Assembly: GCA_000328365.1 (NCBI GenBank)
Contig: KB308597.1
Coordinates: forward strand, 43,662 to 107,661
DNA: 64,000 nt
Source: Capitella teleta
Lineage: Eukaryota > Annelida > Polychaeta > Capitellidae
Direction: 5' to 3'
Made by a program: the position numbers and the translations under genes. Of this stretch, positions 22,701 to 28,671 are shown piece after piece (the stretch's first letter is position 1; each line of letters begins with the position of its first letter). A model generated the notes under the pieces. The model had not been told where the DNA came from and did no database searches. It saw only the letters and a list, made by a program, of their open reading frames with translations.

Positions 22701-24597
22701 GTCTGGTTGTGATGTCCACTGAGCTGGAGGAAGTTTTCTCATACATCTACGATGCCAGAGTGCCTCCCTCATGGGAGAAGGTCAGCCGGAGTGCGTGCTG
22801 GGCTTATTGTTTGATCTCTCGCTCGCTTCTAGGCTTACCCCTCCATGCGACCTCTGGCCTCTTGGACCCGTGATCTCGCTGCCCGCGTCGATCAGTTTGA
22901 GAAGTGGGCCACAACAACGCATCCTCCGATGGTCTTCTGGCTGTCTGCCTTCACCTTCCCCACGGGTTTTCTCACTGCCGTTCTGCAGACCTCCGCCAGG
23001 CAGAATAACGTATTTCATCGTTTTAGTTCTGAACGTATCTTGAGTCTGATTTCTTAGGTGTCCGTTGATCTGTTGTCTTGGGAGTTCACCGTCATGACGG
23101 TGGATGACAGCAATTTAACAGGAGCTCCGAAGGTAACAGCTTCTTCAAACCCTTGCACCTTAAGCTGAATTTAATTAAGTCGTGATTTAATATTTTCTCC
23201 GCTTTTTTCTTCTGCCTTCTGCCAATCGGATGATTGACTATTTGTGACCAGGACGCTCCCAAATTCCCTGCGATAACAATCAAAGTATTAACACTTTCTC
23301 CTCCTCCTCCTCTCACACATCCATAATTCCACTCATTTCCTCCACAACCTTCTGTATCCTCCTCCCCCTCCTCCTCCTCCTCCTCCTCCTCCCCTAACTC
23401 TTCTTTTTATTCCCTTATCACATTTTTCAACCACTTACAGAGATTACAATGAGCCTGGACTGGCAATGTTAAAAATCTACAAATCTAAATTCTCACCGTG
23501 AATTGCATTTCAACGGTGCGAATTTTACGTTGTATATTTTAACAGAGAGATTCATTGCTCAAAGTTCTCTCTGTAGGTACATGTACTGTACTCTTGATTA
23601 GAGAGGATATTTCCCGAACTTATTTTTCACCATGAATGTTTCGTGTCTGTCTTGTTCTTATTGTGTCACATACATTACCCCAGTGACCCAGTTTTATTGT
23701 TGTTGAGTGTCCTCTATAACCTTCCTGTGTTATCATCAAAATTGCTAAGATTAGGTATTTTTGCTGCTACGAATAATTGACTCGATTTGAGTGACGCAAC
23801 ATCGTACGTGTTTGCAGGATGGTGTTCTAGTGAAGGGGCTCTACCTACAAGGAGCTGGTTGGGACCAGAAGAACGCCTGCCTCGTCGAGGCTGAACCGAT
23901 GCAGCTGGTCTGTCCGATGCCAACCATCCACTTCAAACCAGTTGAAGGCAAACGGAAATCTGCAAGAGGTCAGTGACCGGATGGAGTGCATGCTGCTGTG
24001 ATCCTGATTGTGTAACAGTTAAAGAGTAACACTCACTTGGGTTGCATGCACATTGATAACTCACCGTTTTGCTTTGTTTTCTTGCACTTCCGGTTGTTGC
24101 AGGCTTCTACCAATGTCCGCTCTACTACTACCCTAACCGAGGGGGATTCCAGGGAAGGTCTGCGTTCGTCATAGCGCTCGAGCTCAAGACAGGCGCCAAG
24201 AACCCCGAGCACTGGGCGCGACGTGCGGTCGCCGGGCTGCTTAGCCTCGACACTTAAGTGATCTCTTGCTGCTGAGTAATGTTATTTTATATTTCTTTAT
24301 TTCTTATTTACATTGTGTGCTAATTTTAAGAATGAAATAAATGCATGAGTTAATAAGGATGTAATAAAGTCACGAGTTAATTAAATTAATTAATTAATTA
24401 ATTGATGGATTTACATTAATATGTTGATCATTTTCTCTGCAGGTATCTACACATGTCCATGTTATTATTACCCAAATCGCACTGGAACCCAAGCCCGGCC
24501 GTCCTTCACCGTCGCTATTGAGTTGAAGGCCGGAGAAAGAGGAGCCGACCACTGGGCCAAGCGAGGCGTCGGTTTGCTCATGAGCATGGACTCGTAG
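1717..24597 (+). CDS. DNAH2: Axonemal dynein heavy chain, DNAH2 type, complete gene (68 exon positions)
   Basis: Heavy-chain motor ATPase of inner-arm dynein f/I1, which hydrolyses ATP to slide doublet microtubules in cilia and flagella. Hand splicing on GT-AG sites gives 13,611 nt, about 4,536 residues, with all exon phases compatible; human DNAH2 is about 4,430. DNAH2 is chosen over other DNAH genes because of tail strings such as [29 protein letters not shown] and [16 protein letters not shown], and head strings such as [19 protein letters not shown], all remembered as close to human DNAH2. P-loops fall near residues 1905 (GPAGTGKT), 2185 (GQTLSGKT), 2525 (GPVGTGKT) and 2872 (GIGGSGRQ). 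The start is the first in-frame ATG of an acidic N-terminus ([10 protein letters not shown]). Introns are mostly short (50-250 bases). Odd points are the alternative exons described separately. Exon coordinates are given in the block entries below. The assignment is from memory of the family, not from a search. Confidence 0.96.
5230..5431 (+). repeat. tRNA-derived SINE in DNAH2 intron 12
   Basis: It starts with a tRNA-like head: the A-box-like GGCCGAGTGATTAGCG is followed at 5290-5300 by the B-box GGTTTGAATCC. The spacing and extra arm resemble a class II (Leu/Ser-type) tRNA. The body CCTTGGGTAAGGCACTTAAC is typical of SINE tails seen in many invertebrates. It ends in C and A homopolymers (5401-5427). 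It lies in gene orientation inside the intron. Confidence 0.75.
5621..8057 (+). CDS. DNAH2: DNAH2 exons 13-20: tail, second part
   Basis: Exons 5621-5700, 5976-6381, 6436-6573, 6632-6931, 6988-7199, 7253-7453, 7506-7752 and 7809-8057 encode residues 718-1328. Visible landmarks are [63 protein letters not shown] and [13 protein letters not shown], closely like the matching part of DNAH2. It is mainly helical bundle tail. Intron 12, just before this block, is 877 bases and holds a tRNA-like SINE. The block ends at ...AKLEQ in phase 0, directly before the candidate 41-residue cassette at 8144-8266. Confidence 0.93.
8144..8266 (+). CDS. DNAH2: Candidate cassette exon in the DNAH2 tail (41 codons)
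   Basis: A 123-nt segment in intron 20. It is preceded by a pyrimidine-containing stretch ending in CAAG and followed by GTGGGT. It is open in the frame required by its neighbours and starts and ends in phase 0, so it can be included or skipped without breaking the frame. The predicted peptide is acidic and coding-like (begins [17 protein letters not shown], contains [14 protein letters not shown]). Human DNAH2, as I remember it, has nothing here: the flanking exons join directly, ...LEQ to DLENIETIW. It could be an alternative exon, an unused open stretch, or a lineage-specific constitutive exon. Only transcripts can decide. Confidence 0.4.
8665..10766 (+). CDS. DNAH2: DNAH2 exons 21-26: linker region
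   Basis: Exons 8665-8826, 9150-9272, 9333-9553, 9605-10142, 10193-10528 and 10578-10766 encode residues 1329-1851. This is the DHC_N2 linker, the lever that swings across the AAA ring during the power stroke. Highly conserved strings are visible: [59 protein letters not shown] and [16 protein letters not shown]. The 538-nt exon 24 carries most of the conserved linker core. Confidence 0.95.
10821..11991 (+). CDS. DNAH2: DNAH2 exons 27-32: AAA1, the main ATPase site
   Basis: Exons 10821-10924, 10976-11165, 11218-11398, 11453-11580, 11642-11794 and 11866-11991 encode residues 1852-2145. The Walker A motif GPAGTGKT (11031-11054) follows [14 protein letters not shown]. The Walker B motif is CFDEFNRI in exon 29. 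The sensor-like [15 protein letters not shown] crosses the exon 29/30 junction. All catalytic elements needed for ATP hydrolysis at AAA1, the site that drives motility, are present. The acceptor of exon 28 lies only 51 bases after the preceding donor. Confidence 0.96.
12045..13310 (+). CDS. DNAH2: DNAH2 exons 33-38: AAA2, with an 18-nt microexon
   Basis: Exons 12045-12263, 12317-12434, 12490-12626, 12677-12817, 12882-12899 and 13149-13310 encode residues 2146-2410. Walker A reads GQTLSGKT (near 12165), which keeps the GxxxxGKT pattern, though human DNAH2 is remembered as GCTGSGKT. The Walker B-like stretch is [13 protein letters not shown], followed by [18 protein letters not shown]. In dyneins AAA2 binds nucleotide without turning it over. 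Exon 37 is a microexon of 18 nt encoding DPFWKP. It is bounded by a clean TTCAG acceptor and a GTAAAT donor, and keeps phase 0 on both sides. Confidence 0.94.
12882..12899 (+). CDS. DNAH2: DNAH2 18-nt microexon (DPFWKP)
   Basis: Six codons lie between AG and GT in the intron that separates ...WLEQKQNK from [14 protein letters not shown]. The codons are phase 0 on both sides, so exon 36 can also join exon 38 directly in frame. The segment lies in the AAA2-to-AAA3 stretch. Inclusion may be constitutive or regulated. The supporting evidence is splice-site quality and frame only. Confidence 0.6.
13701..15192 (+). CDS. DNAH2: DNAH2 exons 39-42: AAA3
   Basis: Exons 13701-13945, 13999-14197, 14255-14990 and 15043-15192 encode residues 2411-2853. 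Walker A is GPVGTGKT (about 14099-14122), Walker B is [10 protein letters not shown], and [10 protein letters not shown] follows. AAA3 is the regulatory nucleotide site of dyneins. The 736-nt exon 41 is the longest in the gene and includes [20 protein letters not shown], very close to human DNAH2 as remembered. Confidence 0.95.
15250..16179 (+). CDS. DNAH2: DNAH2 exons 43-46: AAA4
   Basis: Exons 15250-15417, 15478-15638, 15856-15995 and 16047-16179 encode residues 2854-3054. The P-loop reads GIGGSGRQS (near 15303), with arginine at the usual lysine position; this R is normal for AAA4 of many axonemal dyneins. The Walker B-like stretch is [29 protein letters not shown] and INWFSEWP-like sequence ([16 protein letters not shown]) complete the module. 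Intron 46, after this block, is 572 bases and shows nothing I recognise. Confidence 0.95.
16752..19489 (+). CDS. DNAH2: DNAH2 exons 47-53: stalk coiled coil and microtubule-binding domain
   Basis: Constitutive exons 16752-16897, 16973-17183, 17558-17674, then one of two alternatives (17839-17980 or 18221-18362), then 18802-19088, 19145-19309 and 19364-19489 encode residues 3055-3452. CC1 of the stalk is in exons 47-49 (heptad-like [20 protein letters not shown]). The microtubule-binding domain spans the alternative exon and the first part of exon 51 ([38 protein letters not shown]). CC2 follows [14 protein letters not shown] candidate acidic cassette (17244-17339) sits in the intron within CC1. 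Confidence 0.95.
17244..17339 (+). CDS. DNAH2: Candidate acidic cassette exon in the DNAH2 stalk (32 codons)
   Basis: A 96-nt segment between AAG and GTAACC in intron 48. It is open in the required frame and phase 0 at both ends. It encodes [19 protein letters not shown] followed by a run of glutamates. The acceptor tract is only moderately pyrimidine-rich. If used, it would insert a charged, helix-prone 32-residue segment after ...READEQQK in CC1 of the stalk. The stalk transmits heptad-register shifts between ring and microtubule-binding domain. The purine-rich GAG repeats could also be an intronic splicing enhancer or plain simple repeat, so confidence is low. Confidence 0.33.
17839..17980 (+). 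CDS. DNAH2: DNAH2 mutually exclusive exon 50a: microtubule-binding domain, first version
   Basis: 142 nt, preceded by CATAG and followed by GTAAGG. It encodes [20 protein letters not shown] and, after the conserved proline pair, [19 protein letters not shown], ending with VEAKRQL plus the first base of a split codon. By alignment with known dynein structures this is the top of stalk CC1 and helix H1 of the microtubule-binding domain, plus the lead into H2. It is the less canonical copy: it has FARPPP where exon 50b and remembered human DNAH2 have YGRPP, and ILFQVEASW where human has ILRGNEPTW. By my count 33 of 47 residues equal exon 50b. Joining to exon 51 gives S-D-Q-N-F. Confidence 0.9.
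18221..18362 (+). CDS. DNAH2: DNAH2 mutually exclusive exon 50b: microtubule-binding domain, canonical version
   Basis: 142 nt, preceded by CATTAG and followed by GTGAGG. It encodes [20 protein letters not shown], then [19 protein letters not shown] and SESKRQL plus one base. It has the same length, intron phases and motif order as exon 50a 240 bases upstream, so it is a tandem exon duplicate. It is closer to human DNAH2 as remembered. Joining to exon 51 gives G-D-Q-N-F. Because 142 is not a multiple of three, an mRNA with both copies or neither would leave the reading frame. That enforces a choice of one. Confidence 0.92.
19546..20927 (+). CDS. DNAH2: DNAH2 exons 54-59: AAA5 and start of AAA6
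   Basis: Exons 19546-19761, 19815-19965, 20019-20168, 20218-20495, 20548-20747 and 20801-20927 encode residues 3453-3826. AAA5 starts around [19 protein letters not shown]. As expected for dyneins, this module has no functional P-loop. [39 protein letters not shown] and [18 protein letters not shown] are diagnostic conserved strings. The last acceptor of the following exon is a weak TTCAAG, but the frame supports it. Confidence 0.95.
20984..23968 (+). CDS. DNAH2: DNAH2 exons 60-67: AAA6 and C-terminal domain
   Basis: Exons 20984-21373, 21427-21744, 21800-22176, 22232-22568, 22628-22780, 22833-23009, 23058-23132 and 23818-23968 encode residues 3827-4485. Visible strings include [57 protein letters not shown] and [20 protein letters not shown]. 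The last intron of this block (23133-23817, 685 bases) holds a CTCCTC simple repeat near 23356-23391. Exon 67 ends with a split glycine codon that joins in the same phase to either terminal exon. Confidence 0.95.
23341..23396 (+). repeat. CTCCTC simple repeat in DNAH2 intron 66
   Basis: A pyrimidine-only TCC-repeat tract, clearest at about 23356-23391, within the 685-base intron before exon 67. Confidence 0.8.
24103..24257 (+). CDS. DNAH2: DNAH2 alternative terminal exon 68a
   Basis: 155 nt ending in TAA at 24255-24257, preceded by a strong TTGTTGCAG acceptor. It encodes [18 protein letters not shown] and then [20 protein letters not shown], ending GLLSLDT. This is the last strand region of the dynein C-terminal domain. 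Two AATAAA signals follow, at 24336-24341 and 24363-24368, so it can terminate a transcript by itself. By my count about 27 of 51 residues equal exon 68b. Upstream it is joined to exon 67 across 134 bases of intron. Confidence 0.88.
24336..24368 (+). terminator. Poly(A) signals after DNAH2 exon 68a
   Basis: Two AATAAA hexamers, at 24336-24341 and 24363-24368, lie about 80 and 106 bases after the stop of terminal exon 68a and before exon 68b. They are the expected cleavage signals for the short isoform. Confidence 0.6.
24443..24597 (+). CDS. DNAH2: DNAH2 alternative terminal exon 68b
   Basis: 155 nt ending in TAG at 24595-24597, preceded by a TTTTCTCTGCAG acceptor. It encodes [20 protein letters not shown] and ends [12 protein letters not shown]. 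The string CPCYYYPNR and the ending are nearer to remembered human DNAH2 (ending ALLMSLDS) than exon 68a is. AATAAA at 24659-24664 is a fitting poly(A) signal. Using this exon requires skipping 68a and its poly(A) signals, because 68a has no donor in its coding part. Confidence 0.9.
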
Positions 24598-24658
24598 AAC
24601 ATCTCACCGTTAACAGATTCCGCGCCACTCACAATTTTGTTTTTGTATTGTTTGTTGA

Positions 24659-24664
24659 AATAAA
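24659..24664 (+). terminator. Poly(A) signal after DNAH2 exon 68b
   Basis: An AATAAA hexamer lies 62 bases after the stop codon of the second terminal exon, in AT-rich sequence. Confidence 0.6.
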
Positions 24665-25039
24665 TTGAATGATATGTAATAATTTAACTTAATTGGTTTA
24701 TTATTCTTTACCTGATTAAGATGGTGCTACATTTACTTGTATCATAAAAACCATCCTATGCCTAGCTTAATTGCATAGTAATGTTGGATTCATGAAATAA
24801 TGAATCGAGGAAAGATACGTACGAATTATTATGTAATTTACGATTTGTTGTATATATTTCTTTAATCATTAAGAAATGCATGGAAACCATGCATACAAGA
24901 TATTTTTGGAAATTCTAAGGAAGAGGTTGCAGTGCTATGTCTGAACCCGGAAATTACAGAAGAAAAGTACCGTTTCATTGCGTGTAGAGGTACCTACAGT
25001 AGACGCCACCCTTGTAGGCTGAAGCATCACATGGAAAGT
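24665..25039. other. Spacer after DNAH2
   Basis: AT-rich spacer without recognisable gene or repeat structure. It separates the DNAH2 poly(A) signal from the LINE remnant. Confidence 0.4.
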
Positions 25040-26160
25040 TGGCAATAACTGACAAAAAGTAATCACCAGGGCTGGTTTCCGTGAATCGACTACACCAAGG
25101 CCTTTGACTCAGTATACCACGATGCTCTATGGAAGACGCTCACAGAATTGGGAGCTCCAGAACTCTTACATGGTTCGTCAAACGCCAGTGCGGCAGTGCA
25201 AAGGGAGTGATAAGAGTTGACTAACAGCGCACCGGACAATTATCACTTGAGAAAGGGATGAGACAAGGCTGCCTAATACCACCGCTACTTTTCAATGCCG
25301 TGGGTGAAAGAATAACGCCAGAAGTGAAGGTAAGATTGGAGGAAAGGGCTGGCAAAGTGATTGGCAGAAGATACATATAGAGTATTAGATATGCTGATGA
25401 TACGACAAAGGTTGCGAGATCTCAAAAAGGTTCAAAGGAGTGCAATTCGAGTTTTGAAAAGTGTTAGCAGAGAAGCTGAACTGAAAATCAACAATGAAGA
25501 ACAAAACGGTAAACATTTAATGACAGTGCATGGAGAAGGAGAAATCGAAGGAGAGAAGATTGAGAGAATGGAGAAAGTTCAGTCAACAGAAACTGAACTT
25601 TCTCGTTGCGGTCACCGTCTGATGTCATCAGACGGTGACAGCAACGTTGAAATGAAAATTAGGATTGGTATGACCAAAATAGTCACCCGCAACATGGAGG
25701 AAGTATGGAAATTGAGCCACCTAAACCGAAGATTCAAGGTCCGCCCTTCTATGAAGCGTAGCACTATATGAATGCGAAACATGGACCATGGGTAAAGAAG
25801 AGGAGAAAAGGATTGAAGCGTTCGAGGTTTGTTTATGGAGGAGCTAGGTGCTGTATGAGAGTTAGTTCGACAGAGAGACGAACAAACGAATGGGCTTGAC
25901 AACAAGTTAGCGCTAGTGAGCAACAAGACATGATGCAAGAGGTGAAGCGAAGAAAGCTGAGGAGGTATCGGCACTGGAAGCGCTGAGGAGAGAGCATGGT
26001 GCTTGCATCCATTGAAAGAGAAACTGAAGAGAAAGGGAGACGCGGAAGGAGAAGAATGGAGTGGACAAGTTGCATGGGAAGGAGGGGTGGGGCATGCCTG
26101 GTAAAGGACGCCAACGGCACTATAAGGGCTACGACTGCATTCATTACAAATAATGAATAA
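25040..26160 (+). mobile_element. Decayed non-LTR retrotransposon (LINE) fragment, reverse transcriptase part
   Basis: Translated pieces in several frames match the palm of LINE reverse transcriptases. Near 25085-25130 is DYTKAFDSVYHDALW. Near 25250-25310 is LEKGMRQGCLIPPLLFNAV. Near 25383-25410 is IRYADDT, the catalytic YADD box. Downstream, near 25765-25840, is YECETWTMG-like sequence followed by KEEEKRIEAFEVCLWR, the usual C-terminal tail of these proteins, with a KRRKLRRYRHWKR-like stretch after it. The reading frame changes and stop codons show it is not functional. The endonuclease domain is not visible, so it is 5' truncated. The family looks RTE- or L2-like, which is not certain. Confidence 0.75.
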
Positions 26161-26299
26161 AGCCCTGTGCAGATATTGTGTCAAAGAGGGTTCTATCTGA
26201 GGAACTATTGTCCACTTTCTCTGCTTTGAGAGGAGAGGAGGCTTCAGAATAAAGGGTCCAAATAAAAATACCACGCATTCCCCTTGCACATGTTTCGGG

Positions 26300-27096
26300 G
26301 GATCATGGGTTTCTTTTCTTTAAAACACATTCTGAGGCCGCGAAAGGCATTTATCAAACGTGACCGGCATCCCTTGTGGGCCAAAGGCCGAAGCGGTCGA
26401 TGGATTTAATTCTCCACAATGCGCGAACCAATCAGTTTTCGACTTCATTGCATTGTTACGGATTCTCTTCGCATATTTCTCATGCTGTAAATCGGGATCG
26501 AGATTCCTGGTTAGTTTTTTAACAACTGGGTTCAGCATTCAGTAAACGTAAATCGCCGAAGCAAGCCAGGCCACAGAGATATTATGCAGTATATTGTCTG
26601 TCCGTTATATAGTAGCGAATACCAGAGCAATTAAATGCAATTAATCAGCAACACATAAATTAATTTTTTATCGCACCTTGATTTGTTCGTATGAATGACC
26701 CCGTTATGAGCTCATCAAATGTGGGTTGCTGTAAAGTTTTAATTAAAGTTTTAATTAAGTTGAGTCGTTTGGCACCGTCGAAGGACGATATCAATCTCAG
26801 ATATCAATCTCATCATGCTACTCAGCTGAAGAACTGCTTTACAAATCATATTATAAGCTCGTGATTATCTTGATTGAATTTCAATATGAAGAACCACAGA
26901 TTTCGAACGAATCAGTTGTCACTATATCATGCACATAAATGCACTCACTAACCTCCGCTAATAATCTGCAAATAAACCAAAATAATCAGACTATGCATGC
27001 AACGTGAATACTTAGTAAATTAATAATCCATGAACACTGTATAATATAAGTTCAATAGACTATCGTAATATTACCAGATTTACAACTGGATCATTT
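26300..27096. other. Gene-free spacer
   Basis: AT-rich spacer. I see no coding region, tRNA or clear repeat between the LINE fragment and the half-site-rich repeat. Confidence 0.4.
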
Positions 27097-28621
27097 ATTA
27101 AGGAAAATTTTAAATTAAAAATTTTTCTTATGTTACTTTACGTGATTTTTTTTTTTTTTTTTTTTCTTTTTTTTTTTTTTTTTCTGTAAGTCCGTGAACG
27201 ATTTTTTATGCGCCATTGCGCGGAACTCCGTGTAGTATAATTCAGCAAATTTCACACATTGATAGTACATGTTATTTGGCGGGTCTGATTCAAATTTGAA
27301 GGTTAAAGGTCAAAGGTCAAGGTCACAGCGATTTTTCAAAATCTCAAATTGGATCGCTTCTAGCTCACTCATTAATTAAGCTAGTGTCTTGCAACATACA
27401 TCAATCGATCCAGCGCGTTAATATGTACAGCAATGCATGGCGCTGTTACTGCTCTCAGATTCACCGTTCTTGCATAATCTTGCATAATAGTAATTGAAAC
27501 TTTTTTAAATGCAAATATCTCGCTTGTTAAGCAGGTTGTGGCATTGAAATTTGCAGAGTATATTACTAGTATGAACATCTTACGAAATTATGAGTTTGAA
27601 TGAAGTTGCACAAAGGTCAAGGTCATAGCAGTAATTAAAGCATTTAGTTGCATAAATTATTGATTATTATCAATTTAACGAATTTTTACAACTTTATGAG
27701 TTGAGTAAGCAGGCAACACTTAGCCAAATTCGTCGCTTTGGTATTCCAATGATCAAAGTTTGGTACTGAATATTTTGAATTCGCTCATGTCTGTCAATGA
27801 GTAAGTTACACTTATTAATGAGGCAAGTTATTTTGGATGACCACTGAAAGTTTGAAGGTCAAAGTTCAAAGGTCAAGGTCGCAGTGATTTTTCAAAATCT
27901 CAAATAGGATTGCTTCCAGCTCATTATTTAATAAAGCTAGCGTCTTACAACATACCTCAAATGATTCAGAGTATCAATATGAATAACAATGCATATTGCT
28001 GTTACTGCTCTCAGATGCACCGTTCTTGCGTAATCTTGCGTAACAGTAATTATGACTTTTTCAAATGCAAATATCTCGGTTGTTAAACGGGTTGTGGCAT
28101 TGAAATTTGCAGAGTATATTGCTAGTATAGCCATCTTATGAAATTATAAGTTCAAATTGGGTTACACTAAGGTCAAGGTCATTGTGGTAATTAAAGCATT
28201 TAATTGGATAAATTGATGATTATTTCGAATTTCGTAAATTTTGTAACTTTTCTGAGTTGCATACAACGTGTGTTGTCGAGTCTTAGAAGGAAATGTGATA
28301 ATTCAGAATATTTGTGTGTTTACGGTCGGAACACATATTAGGCAACACTTAGCCAATTTCATTGCTTCGGTATTCAGTTGAACAAAGTTTGGTACTGAAT
28401 ATGTTGAATTCGCTCATGTCTGTCAATTAGTAAAATGCACTCATTAATGAAGCAAGTTATTTCGAATTAACACTGAAAGTTCGAAGGTCAAAGGTTAAAG
28501 GTCAAGGTCGCAGTGATTTTTCAAAGTTGAAAACTCGATCGCCAATAACTCATTGACTAGTAATGCTAGCAACTTGTAACTGGCATCAAATGATTCAGTG
28601 CATCAATATGTAAAATAAAGC
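27097..28621. repeat. Dispersed repeat rich in AGGTCA half-sites, copy 1
   Basis: It begins with a short AT palindrome-like edge (ATTAAGGAAAATTTT) and a long T tract (about 27147-27183). Three internal modules follow, each headed by stacked AGGTCA units, near 27298, 27851 and 28482. Spacing is about 553 and 631 bases. After each head comes CAGCGATTTTTCAAA or CAGTGATTTTTCAAA and a conserved ~250-bp block. The right end is cut by the assembly gap. A second copy starts at 40741. No transposase or reverse transcriptase is seen, so the class is unknown. Confidence 0.8.
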
Positions 28622-28671
28622 NNNNNNNNNNNNNNNNNNNNNNNNNNNNNNNNNNNNNNNNNNNNNNNNNN
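28622..28671. other. Assembly gap (50 N)
   Basis: Fifty consecutive N. The round length suggests a placeholder, so the true size is unknown. It separates a tandem-structured repeat from the SLC18-like gene and removes that gene's last exons. Confidence 0.99.

Noticed and set aside
25612-26289. A 225-codon minus-strand open frame
   Set aside because: It lies antisense to the LINE reverse transcriptase tail. The peptide is proline/serine-rich with no family resemblance, as expected for an antisense shadow.
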